Assembly: GCA_947471745.1 (NCBI GenBank)
Contig: CANJKZ010000410.1
Span: forward strand, 288,001 to 352,000
Origin: Closterium sp. Naga37s-1
Taxonomy: Eukaryota; Streptophyta; Zygnematophyceae; Desmidiales; Closteriaceae
Direction of reading: 5' to 3'
DNA: 64,000 bases
The position numbers were made by a program, and so were the translations under genes. Numbering within the stretch: position 1 is the first letter of the stretch; each line of letters opens with the position of its first letter. The notes under the pieces are model-generated. The model was not told where the DNA came from and made no database searches. It saw only the letters and a program-made list of their open reading frames with translations. This document shows positions 9,033 to 18,679 of this stretch, in pieces.

Positions 9033-11298
9033 CGGCGGCACTGTTGAGCTTAGGGGCGGCTCTCGGGATCCGAGACACAGACTGGCACAACGGCAGCAAG
9101 TGCAACATTGAGGGGCAGAGCGGCAACCCCAAATCATGGCCGGGCGTGTGGTGCAGCGCCAACGGCACCGTCCTCTCCATGTGAGCCTCCCCTGCCTTCC
9201 TGTTACCCTTGCACTCACTCACTCTCTCTCTTTCTCTCTCTCAAATGGTCCTTCATGAGTCTGCGTGTAGTACTGCTATCCTTGCACTCACTCTTTCTTT
9301 CTCTCTTTCGAATGGTCCGTCTATTTGACATACACCTGGGTACAAGCCTTCAAAGGAATGCAACGACATACAAGGTGAGTGTTGAGTGTGTGCACTGTGT
9401 AGTAGGCTGCCATGCGTCTCTGCCTTGAGCTATAGTAAGGGAGCGCCGTGAAGGGCTCCAACATGCCAAACGCATCCCCACGTCCCATGGACTCCTCGGG
9501 GCACCTATCGTCGGTCTCTCAGCCTCGAGCGTGGTGTTTTCCTTGATGCTCAAGCAGACCTCCTGCCCCCATTGAAGCACTACCCACCACCGCTGGTGGT
9601 GTTGGTGGAGCAGCTTAGCTGCCTGGTGGGTCGAGGGGTCAGCGCTGAAGAACGCCGCTCAGCAGCGTCTGCCAGGAGCTTGAGGAACATGGGGAGTTCA
9701 GCGCACGGAAAGCCATGGGTTTCCATAGCAATGGGGACAAAGGGCATGAGCGTATGGTCTTTCATTGAGTATGCATTTACCCCTGCTAATCCCATGCCTC
9801 CTGCTATCCACATGCCTCTTGCTCCCGCTATCCCATGGCAGCACGTTGCTCAACAAGGCACTGAGGGGCATCATCCATGCCAACATATCCAAGCTCACTG
9901 CCCTCTCCTACCTGTACGTCCAACCCTCAACCTCAACCCCACGCAACCTGGGGCGTACTCTATAAGCCTGTTTTCACTTTCACACGCATGCTAGCTAAGT
10001 TAGAATTGAATTCTTCACACATGGGTCCACACAACTCTTACCTACCCAGCCTCGGTTCCACATCTCGTCTTCCTCTCCCTCCTTCCCCTGCTCTTCCTCT
10101 CCCACCCGCACTCGCAGCGATCTGTCCTACAATCTCTTCTCTGGTCAGCTCTCCAAGTTCTTCTCCAACATGCTGCCACTCACCATCATGGCCACTCTAT
10201 GAGTTGACTTCAATGAATACTCAAAAGTCTCACCACCATGGCCACTCTGTGAGTTGACTTCAATGAATATTCAAAAGTCTCACCACCATGGCCACTCTGT
10301 GACTTGACTTCCATGAATACTCAAACGTCTCACCACCATGGCCACTCTGTGATTCGGCCTTTAAAAACTCCCAAAAGACTCACCAATACGACCTCTCTGA
10401 GATTGCAAGGTTACCAGGGGAGCAGCACCCAACATTGCTTCGATGTGAGCCCTAGAGACCTGTCCTGCAGTCACAGGGTTCTTGAATCATCCAGCCCGAG
10501 TTCGACCCGCCATTGCTTCTATGCGTTAGACGGGCACATCACCTAGTGTTGAATCACCTAGTGTTGAATCACCTACTGTTAGAGAAGAGGGAGCAGGGTG
10601 TTAGTGTTAGCCCTCAATCTCACACTTTGTATTTTATACTTTCTATATCCTAGTGTAGTGTAGTTTGCACATTGTGTTTGGTTGGGTGTACACCTACATC
10701 CCAACCAAACCAAAATGTGATCTCCAAGCAATCCCCAACCCACCAATTGGAGATTGCCTTGCGATTACCCCCAATCCCTAGAGATTGTCCCTGATTCCCC
10801 TCCCCATCCATCCCTTGCTCATCCTGGATGTACTTAAAGAGCTTCGAGCTCATTACTAATGCATGGATTCTCAGCTCAAGTTCTGACACAGGGGTCACAG
10901 ACTTGTGCATCATGGGCTAACCCAGGACGGACCAGCGTGGGTACTCACCACTGCTCACTCTAATAACTATCTTCCCTATGTGCTTCCCATGTGCTCTCAT
11001 TCTTGTGCTCTCATTTCCAGGAACCTCAACTCCAACTTCCTCTATGACAGTATCTCATCGGCTCTGGTCAACATGCCTAAACTCACAGTACTGTCAGTTT
11101 TGCCATGCCCATGCCCATGCCCATGCCCACGCCTGTGCCCATGCCTGTGCCCATACCCATATTCACGCTCATGCCCAACATTCCTCGACTCACAGAACTC
11201 TCAGTTTTGCAATGCCCATGACCATGCCCATGCCTACGCTATGCCCATGCCTTTCCTATGCCCATGCCTATGCTATGCCATGCCCACGCACAGGTCCT

Positions 11299-11329
<31 letters not shown>

Positions 11330-11750
11330 TTCCATGCCCTCATTGCCTTCAATCCTCTTCCTCTCCACCCCCTCCTTCCCCCTCCGCACATCCGGCTGGC
11401 AGCAAACTACCTGACGGGCACGCTGCTAGCCATGGCCACGCAGCTGCAGGTGCTGGCCATCGCCATCAACCTCCTGGCGGGCGTCTTCCCCACGCAGCCC
11501 TTCTAGCTGTGCGACATCCGCAGCAACTGCCTCTCCTCGCCGGGCTCCTGCACCAACGATGTTGGTGTGGCTCAGCGCACCTCCGGCTGTGCCTTCTGTG
11601 GTTCCACCACGGGCGCCACCCCGCCTTTCTGTCCGGGCACCACCTGCACTCCCGATGCCGCTGCTCGCCTTGCTGCCGGCACTGTTAACACCCCTGCAGC
11701 CGCCCTCCCAGCAATGTTCTGCCAGGCAGTTGCAGTGGATGATAACTCTG
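9033..11750 (+). CDS. Array B module 1
   Basis: Exons: 9033-9180, the cap (ALLSLGAALGIRDTDW, then C and WPGVWC); 9842-9913 (LRR, LRGIIHANISKLTAL); 10118-10198 (LRR, DLSYNLFSGQLSKF); 11021-11092 (LRR, NLNSNFLYDSISSAL); and 11403-11750 (LRR plus Cys domain, with QRTSGCAFCGSTTG). The last exon has an in-frame TAG at 11504-11506, just where the other modules have the first cysteines. The 10118-10198 exon meets AT instead of GT at its natural donor, although three shifted copies of that junction follow downstream. Introns carry simple repeats at 11101-11335 and C/T-rich tracts. Confidence 0.75.
10181..10350. repeat. 50-bp tandem repeat of an exon-intron junction
   Basis: Four copies start at 10181, 10231, 10281 and 10331, each beginning CACCA(T/C)CATGGCCACTCT. 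The unit comprises the last 18 coding bases of the 81-bp LRR exon, the donor, and about 30 bp of intron. The first copy reads ATGAGT at the donor, the second GTGAGT, the third GTGACT and the fourth GTGATT. Confidence 0.88.
11101..11335. repeat. CCCATG hexanucleotide-rich tract
   Basis: Runs of cccatg with cctatg and ccgtgc-like variants fill most of the intron between the third LRR exon and the Cys exon of module 1. A piece of the upstream exon end, ACTCACAG followed by (T/A)CTGTCAGTTTTGC, recurs near 11081 and 11190, which suggests that the tract grew by local duplication. Confidence 0.85.
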
Positions 11751-12237
11751 GTGAGTGGAACGCTATGCGATGCGACAGTCTTCTTAGCGCCTAGAAAATT
11801 GCCATTACAGTGGATGATAACTGTGGTTAGTGGCAATGAATCGAACGTACCAATATCTGCAGCAGCATCAGCACAAGTATGCCAGGGTTCATACTCTGAT
11901 TGGCCTTCTCTTCGTTGCTTGACAGCTTTGTATCATGCTGAGTGTGTGCTTCCCACTCACACCATAATCAGTGCTCAACCCACCCAACCTTGTTTTGCCT
12001 CCTTCGATATCTGTGCTCTACCCACCCACGCCTAGTGTCTGTATCACTTCACCCTCACCCTCTCCCTCGCCTCTACCATCCACCCTTCTGCTCCCTTCCA
12101 TCCCACCTTCCACTCTCCCCACTGATCCACTCTCTCTTACCCCATGGCATACTCCCTCCTGCTCCTCCCTCCTGCTCCTCCCTCTTCTCCTTCCCTTTTT
12201 CTCCTCCCCCCTTGCCCCTCCCCCCTGCTCCCCCCAG

Positions 12238-14385
12238 CGCTGGCGCTGTTGGCACTGAAGGCAAGGCTGGGCGTGAGTGCGAGCAGCTAGGCAGTGGACT
12301 CGCCCTGCACGCTGGCGGGCAACGCCCCCGCGGTGGACAGCTGGACGGGCGTCGTCTGCGACCTCTCGGGCCAAGTCCTTAGCCTGTGCATGTGGGGGTG
12401 GTGTGTGCAAGTCCAACGTGTGTGCTATATGTGTGCTATGTGCATGCTATGTGTGTGCTATGTGTGTGCTATGCACATGTGCTTTATGTGTGCTATGCAC
12501 ATGTGCTATGTGTGTGCTATGCGCATGTGCTATGTGTGTGCTATGTGTGTCGTGTGTGTGCTATGTCTACAAACATATTAACTCGCCTCAACGGGTGCAG
12601 ATTGCCTGTGCGTCCCTTGTATGTGAATGCTTTGCACCATGAGAGGGTTGCCCTGATACAAACGTTCATACATGTGACATGAGGGCAACACTGAGGTTGG
12701 CACATCTCCTGCAACTGACACCGCACGCTGTCTTGCTCGCTGCACTGCACTCATGTGCCTCATGCTCAATACTCATCTTTCCTTGCTGCGTGGGTGACGT
12801 GGGCTTGCTGGCGTCACAACAGGGATCTTTCCAACATGAAGCTTCGTGGCAGCTTGCATGCCGACATCTCCAGGCTCACTGCGCTCACCAGCCTGTGAGT
12901 GCTGCTGCTTTCACCAACACATGGCCCCGCATCCATCCATCTTCACTTACCTCCCCCCACTTTCCACCTTACCCGTCCAAACGTATTCTGATTCTACGCC
13001 CTGCTCCTTAAACCTCACATTTCGCATTTTTCAACTCCCTACCCGTTTCCCCACACTCCCCGCTGCTCTCTCTCCCTAAGCCTTTTTGCCTCTGTGCCCC
13101 GGTGCCCCTGTGCCTCTGTGCCCCTGTGCCCCCGTGCTCCCAGCAACGTGGCGCCCAACCTCTTGGATGCGCGCATGAGTGAGTGGGCTCTGCCTCTCAC
13201 AGGTCTCAAGGCACTCAAGCAACTGTCAGTCCTCCTGCCTGCACAGCCTGCCTCTGCCACACCGCATGGCAAGCGGCCTTGCATTGCATTTTGCATACCA
13301 GGCTCTCTTTTCCATGTGGTTGCGTGCAAGGCCATATCACGCCCGATCACACCAGATCAGACCAAACCAGGCCAGACCAAGCCAGACGAAGCCAGGCCTT
13401 GATTCCCTCCTTATGTGTGCCTACATCGCTCATAGCATTATTTTCCTTCGTAATTTCAATTGTCCAATTTCCCTTGTGCCTTTTTTTCCTTGTTCTTATC
13501 TGTAAGTTCTGTTGTGCGGATTTTCTCTTGTTCGGATTTTCTCTTGTGTGGCTTTTCTCTTGTGCGGCTTTTCTCTCGTGCCGATTTTATCTTGTGCGGC
13601 TTTCTTTTTGCATGTTTTTCCCACTTCTGAAGTTTCTCTTCTGTATATTCTTAACTCGAGTGAATATATCTCCCTCCACCTCTGCCCTACAGGTCTCTCA
13701 ACTACAACTGGTTCTCCGACCCTCTGCTCTCATTCCTCCTCACCATGTCCTCTCTCTCAACGCTGTAAGCACCCTCCATCATGGTACTTAAGTTGCATAT
13801 ACTCACCCTCCTTCACTCACATGACCAAGCACGTCCCTTTCCCGTCATTTTATAAATAGCCCTCTTCACTATTCAATACATCTTTCCATCATCACTCATA
13901 TCACCAATCATGGCACCTCCCCCCACTTCACTGCTCACCCCCTTAGCCGTGGCTCCCCGTACTCAACCCCCCCTCACTCCATCTGCCATTCCTCTCGTGC
14001 TTTACCCACCCCCCCGCCTCCAGCAACGTGAAATTCAACTACCTCGCTGGTCCCATCATCGGCACTCCCTATGCCTCCCTCAAGTCCCTCAACATCGCCT
14101 CCAACCTCCTCACAGGAACCTTCCCAGCATCTTCTATCACCGCATGTGATGCACGCAGCAACTGCCTAGAAGACTCGTCCAAGTGCCTTTCCTCTGTCTC
14201 CTCCTCCCAGAGGCTTGCCTCTGACTGCAACGTTTGTAATTTGGGGAGTTCCAGTGCGGTTGTGTGGAATGGAGGGGTGTGCACGCCGGACACTACAATG
14301 TCCATGAATGCACTCACGCCTAATAGTGCCTCTGCTGATATGCTGCCCATGCAATGCTCGGGTGTGCGCACTCACGCCACAGCAG
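12238..14385 (+). CDS. Array B module 2
   Basis: Exons: 12238-12385, the cap (ALALLALKARLGV, then DSPC, DSWTGVVCD and GQVLSL); 12823-12894 (LRR, MKLRGSLHADISRL); 13144-13224 (LRR, degenerate, NLLDARMSEW); 13693-13764 (LRR, YNWFSDPLLSFLL); and 14024-14385 (LRR NYLAGP, LLTGTFP, then the Cys domain with CDARSNCL, DCNVC and GGVCTPD). The cap carries TAG at 12288-12290 where other modules have the Trp before the PC motif, consistent with TGG to TAG. Donors and acceptors otherwise fit the consensus. Intron 1 holds the TGTGCTATG repeat at 12420-12560. Confidence 0.75.
12420..12560. repeat. TGTGCTATG-type microsatellite
   Basis: About 15 imperfect units of gtgtgctat and gcacatgtgctat in the intron after the module 2 cap. 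Purine-pyrimidine alternation is strong, so Z-DNA or slippage is possible; no coding role is seen. Confidence 0.85.
13500..13620. repeat. TTTTCTCTTGTGCGG repeat in intron
   Basis: About seven imperfect copies of a 15-17-bp pyrimidine-rich unit lie just upstream of the 13693-13764 LRR exon. They could extend the polypyrimidine tract of the acceptor, but the position is about 70 bp away from it. Confidence 0.75.
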
Positions 14386-14592
14386 GTGCGCCTGGTGCCC
14401 TTATTCTTTTTGTAGAAATTTTCTCATTTTCCACCGTGCGCTTTTGCTGCTCTCTCTCTCTCCACTCCCTATCTCACTACTTCCCTCAAGCATCTCCCCT
14501 CGCTCCTCTATCACTCTCCTTCCACCATTCCTTTCTTCTCTTCTCCCTCCCCCACCCACCTTACCCCACTCCCCAATATCGGTGTTTGGGAG

Positions 14593-16279
14593 TCTCAAGG
14601 CGGTGCTGGGAGTGCCTCTCACTAACTGGGGAGTGAGCTCCCTGTGCAAAGTGGTCCTCGTGGTTTCCGGGGTCAGCAGCTCCTCTCCTGGCCCAAGGGA
14701 CTTGGGAGACGTGCTGTGCAGCCCGGCCGGTGTTGTGGTGGAGATCAACCTCAACACGCGCCAGCTGGCTGGGTCCATGCATGCAGATATCTCCAAGCTC
14801 ATTGCGCTCACTGCTCTGTAAGCCCACCGCTCTATAAGCACACTCTTTGTGAGGGCCACTTGCTAGCACCCAACCCTCAAGTTCAACCACCCCACGATGT
14901 CCTCTCCAAGACACACCTGCCTCCCATGTCTGCTTCACCTCATGTGTTATGCTGCACGTGCCCCTTTGCAGCGCACGGATGCCATCCGAACCCATCCCAT
15001 TCTCTCCTCTTCCGTCTCAACCCATCCCCCTGTACCTGCTCAGGGTTTTCCACTCAAACTTATTAGCTGGTTGCCTGGATGCCTTCACAGCGCCCTTCAC
15101 CTCCCTCTCCAAGCTGGAGAACATGTACGTCACTTTCTCTCAAGCTTTCTATTTGCTTATATTCATGCTCCTCTCAGATGGTCCTCCATTTCAATCACTG
15201 CACGGTGGGTACTACAGAAAGGGGAAGGGTACAATAAAGGTTAAAGCGCTTAATAGAGTTTGGGAAGACCTGTAGCTATATTACTCTTAAACGAGCCCCT
15301 GGAGCTCGTTGGCTTAATTGGTACACTACCCTCACTCTATCTCCTCCCTTGCGCCTGCATTTTGTGTGCGTCCCTCTTTCTCCTACCATGCGTACCTGAA
15401 GCACCTTACACCCCAACTGCCTTCACACGTCTCGGCCGTATGGGCCTACGATACCATTAAGAAACTTCAAATGCAATGCCTTGGTTAAGCCCCCCTCACC
15501 CTTTCTCTTGCTCCTTTCCCATTACCCTCCTTCCCTCGGCTCTTTCCCATCCACCTTCTCTTTTACTCCTTCCCCCCACCCTCTTCCCTGTGTGCTGTAC
15601 AGCCAACTGCACTACAACTACCTGTTTGGGCCCATCCCCTCGGCTCTAATCAGTCTCAAGAGCCTCTCCAAGCTGTGAGATTACTACCTTAACGTCCTTG
15701 TGTGCCATGCCATGCCAGGCCATGGCCTGTCCTTGGGTATCATGCCAGGCCATGCCCTGACTTTGGGTATCATGCCAGGCCATGCCCTGTCTTTGGGTAT
15801 CATGCCATGCCTTCACCTGCCACTTCAGCTACTTCCTCTGCAATCCTTCTGCCTTGCACAGAGGAGTGGTATGCATCTGTGTGTCCTCTTGCCTCTGCCC
15901 TGCATACATAGTATGCAATGCTACTGTGTGTCCTGTCCTCTCCTTCTGCCCCTGTGTGTCGCTATGCAGGGCTACTGCATTAACTTGAGAATGTGATGCA
16001 CCTATGTAGCCAAACATTTGCTGCTTTATCTATCAAATAGACTCATTCCAAGCCGCTGCTCCCCACCACACATGCGTCATCCCACAGGAGTCTGGGCTCC
16101 AACTATCTCACTGCGAGCGTCCCGGTTCCAAGCACCACCATCAAGCACCTGGACCTCGAAAACAACAACCTCGTGGGAACCTTCCCAGCAGGTTCTTGGC
16201 AGTCCTGCTCGGCACGCACCAAATGTTTCACGAATGCTGCTGCTTGCACGGCGGACGGAGGAAAAGGGACTGTTCAGAG
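14593..16279 (+). CDS. Array B module 3, 5' part up to the solo LTR
   Basis: Exons: 14593-14817, in which cap and first LRR are fused (SLKAVLGVPLTNW, then C, then NTRQLAGSMHADISKL); 15044-15124 (81 bp LRR, FHSNLLAGCLDAF); 15603-15674 (72 bp LRR, YNYLFGPIPSALISL); and 16088-16279, the start of the LRR plus Cys exon (SNYLTASVPVPS, DLENNNLVGTFP, CSARTKCF). The fusion of cap and LRR means the intron between them was lost in this module only. The last exon is broken at 16279 by the solo LTR and resumes at 17137. Confidence 0.72.
15714..15806. repeat. 30-bp tandem repeat, three copies
   Basis: Three near-identical copies of ccaggccatgccctgtcttt plus ggtatcatg occur in the intron after the 72-bp LRR exon of module 3. 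Confidence 0.88.
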
Positions 16280-17131
16280 TGTTAGAGACTAAGGACGGAG
16301 TCTACGAAGATTAGGGGCCGAAATATCACAAAATCCTTGGGCTGGAATTCTGGACAGAATTGTCGACTTTACAAGAAACGCGGTTGACAAAACACGCACT
16401 GTTAGAATTCTCTCAAACTCTAGTATTTTGTATCCCTTGACCGTGGCCAACTTTCACAATTTGAATCGTATCAAAATATGGAGTATAACTCGAGTTATGA
16501 ATTTCGGCGCACTAAGGGGTATGCTGCCATGGAAACTTAACTCAATCACAATTGTCTCACAAGTACCACACAAGAGAATTAGAGTAGCAATAAACCAGGT
16601 AGCAGGGGATGAGGAGGACGAGAGGGTATGTTCCAAGAGAGTCCCCAACCAAGGAAACCTCATACCACACAATTCCCCCCTCTACAGGCACCCCAACTTT
16701 GACATTTGTCACTTTCCCAACTCATGCCATCCACCTCACCCAACATGGCCACACTTGCCAACCTGGTTTGGCTTCTCCCAACCACTTGGCATCAACTACA
16801 GTGATGGGGACGAATTTCCCAGCCCCCAAAATTCTGTACCCCATATTGAGTCAACCCGCAAATTCCCATAGTCGCCGCATCACAATCAAAACTTCGAACG
16901 ATCATATCTTTCTCGTTCTTGCTCCGATCGTGGTGATTCTTGGTTCGTCGAAAAGCTCTTGAGCACAGGAGTCATTTCAGATATCTGCTCAAGCAAAATA
17001 TTCACACACACTCAGAAAATCCAAATCACGCCGAATCTAAATTCTTCCACATGCTCACACCACGCATGCAACGCACGAACATAAGATGGGAGGCTGACAA
17101 ACGTGAATGCAAGTGATAGCATCACATAACA
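16280..17131 (-). mobile_element. Solo long LTR (LTR-c) in an LRR exon, target duplication CAGAG
   Basis: An 852-bp sequence beginning TGTTAGAGAC and ending ATCACATAACA, homologous over its length to the Cop-b 3' LTR and the Cop-i 5' LTR, in reverse orientation. CAGAG occurs at 16275-16279 and again at 17132-17136, a perfect 5-bp target duplication. No internal element sequence is present, so it is the product of LTR-LTR recombination. The insertion interrupts the Cys domain of array B module 3, and the exon reads on in the same frame when LTR and one CAGAG are ignored. Confidence 0.95.
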
Positions 17132-17136
17132 CAGAG

Positions 17137-17330
17137 ACCCACATGCAGTATCTGTGGCAGTGCCGATTGCACAGGGGTGTTGTGTGGCGGCGGTGGTGCA
17201 TCTAGCTGCCAGCCCACAGCTGCTTCCCTCTTGTCCCTCTCAACGCTCAATGGCCCCTCTGCTCCTACGCTCCCTCTGGAAAGCTCCTTGCTGCCAGCTG
17301 TACCCGTCAACTCTGCTGCCAATAAGACAC
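17137..17330 (+). CDS. Array B module 3, rest of Cys-domain exon
   Basis: Continuing the frame interrupted at 16279, this part encodes PTCSICGSADCTGVLCGGG, a stretch that is diagnostic of the Cys domain, then a Ser/Pro-rich tail. The 3' end is uncertain; a donor near 17320-17340 is expected but no single site stands out. Confidence 0.65.
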
Positions 17331-17570
17331 CCCATCCCATGGGCATGGGTAGCATGGGGCCACGCCCCCCTCTTCACTTGGCAATCTGCACAGGAATGGG
17401 TAGCATGGGAATCTCACCTGCCTGCCTGCATTTTCCTTTCTCATTCCACATACAATCTCAGCTCACTGGTCCTTCCCCACCCTGATCTCGTTCTCCTTTC
17501 CCTTTCAAAGCTCTCAGTTCAATCCCCACTCTTCTCATCATCCCTCTCCCTCTCCCACCCACAATGGCAG

Positions 17571-17718
17571 CGCTGCTGAGCATCAAAACAGCCTTGGGAG
17601 TGACGCACACAGGCTGGGCGGCAAACGCTGTTTGCACGCTGGCAGGGACAGCAGGCACCGTAGCGAGTGGGAGCTTGATGGGTGTGGAGTGCGACTCAGG
17701 TGGCAACCCCGTCAAGTT
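17571..17718 (+). CDS. Array B module 4 N-terminal cap exon
   Basis: After an AG at 17569-17570 the exon encodes ALLSIKTALGVTHTGW, then AVCTLAGTAG and a MGVECDSGG end, stopping at a GTGAGC donor. It is the plant LRR cap again. An ATG lies in frame just upstream (17563), so a separate gene starting here is possible. The following intron contains the entire Cop-d element. Confidence 0.7.
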
Positions 17719-17801
17719 GTGAGCCCTTGATTGCTTTCATGTTAGATAGAATGCTCATTATGCAGCATAAAAGGGAAAACCATTTGGCCACCTATGTTAT
17801 G

Positions 17802-17945
17802 TGTCAAAGTTATATACAGCTTACATTGTGTAAGCTATAGTGGGGTAGCCCATAAGGGGTACAACCCAATTAGGGTTAGTACTTGTACCCAACTGTTTCA
17901 TAGTTCATTCATTTCTCGTTCATTATTTTGACATGGTTTCAGAGC
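17802..17945 (+). repeat. 5' LTR and primer-binding site of Cop-d
   Basis: The LTR ends at 17933 and is followed directly by TGGTTTCAGAGC at 17934-17945. Plant copia elements typically carry TGGTATCAGAGC, complementary to initiator Met-tRNA; here one base differs. Confidence 0.88.
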
Positions 17946-17989
17946 AGATCCTCTGCTAGGACCGGTTTGTTTTTTGGGCCCACCACTGC

Positions 17990-18535
17990 ACTGCACTTAG
18001 CGGCCCTCGTGTCGCCCCTTAGCCCGTCGCCCCTAGGCCCGTTGCCCCTAGCTCGGCCCGTAGGCCCCAGCCAGCACGCCCCTAGCCCGGCCCGTCGCCT
18101 CTAGCCGGCCCCATCGACCCCTAGCCCGTGCCCCGGCCCGTCGACCCCTAGCTCGCGCCCCGGCCCCGTCGACCCCTAGCCCGCGCACCAGCCCTGTCGA
18201 CCCCTAGCCCGCGCCCCGGCCCCGTCGACCCCTAGCCCGCACGCCACGGCCCCGTCGACCCCTAGCCCGCGCCCCGGCCCCGTCGACCCCTAGCCCGCGC
18301 GCCATGGCCCCGTCGACCCCTAGCCCGTGCGCCCCGGCCCGTCGACCCCTAGCCCGCGCGCCCTGGCTCCGTCGACCCCTAGCCCACGCGCCCCGGCCCC
18401 GTCGACCCCTAGCCCGCGCGCCCCGGCCCATCGACCCCTAGCCCGCGTGCCCCGGCCCCGTCGACCCTAGCCCGCGCGCCCGGCCCCGTCGCCCCTAGCC
18501 CGCGCGCCCCGGCCCGTTGCCCTTGGGCCCCCAGC
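17990..18535 (+). repeat. GC-rich minisatellite leader of Cop-d
   Basis: About 18 units of roughly 26-32 bp, each with the core GTCGACCCCTAGCCCGCG followed by a variable CGCCCCGGCCCC spacer, lie between the primer-binding site and gag. The array would be an untranslated leader in the full-length RNA. Long open frames on the minus strand of this array are a by-product of its composition. Confidence 0.88.
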
Positions 18536-18679
18536 CCCTTGGCCCCTACTGCTGCTACTGCTACTACTGCTGCTCCTGCTGCTACTGCTACTGCTGCTAC
18601 TGCCGCTACTGCTGCTACTGCTACTGCTGCTACTGCTGCTGCAACTGCTGCTACTTCTGCTCCTGCTTGCTGCGCCACT

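Noticed and set aside
15290..15335. tRNA D-arm-like string near GAGCTCGTTGGCTTAATTGG
   Set aside because: No matching T-arm or acceptor stem follows; a chance match.
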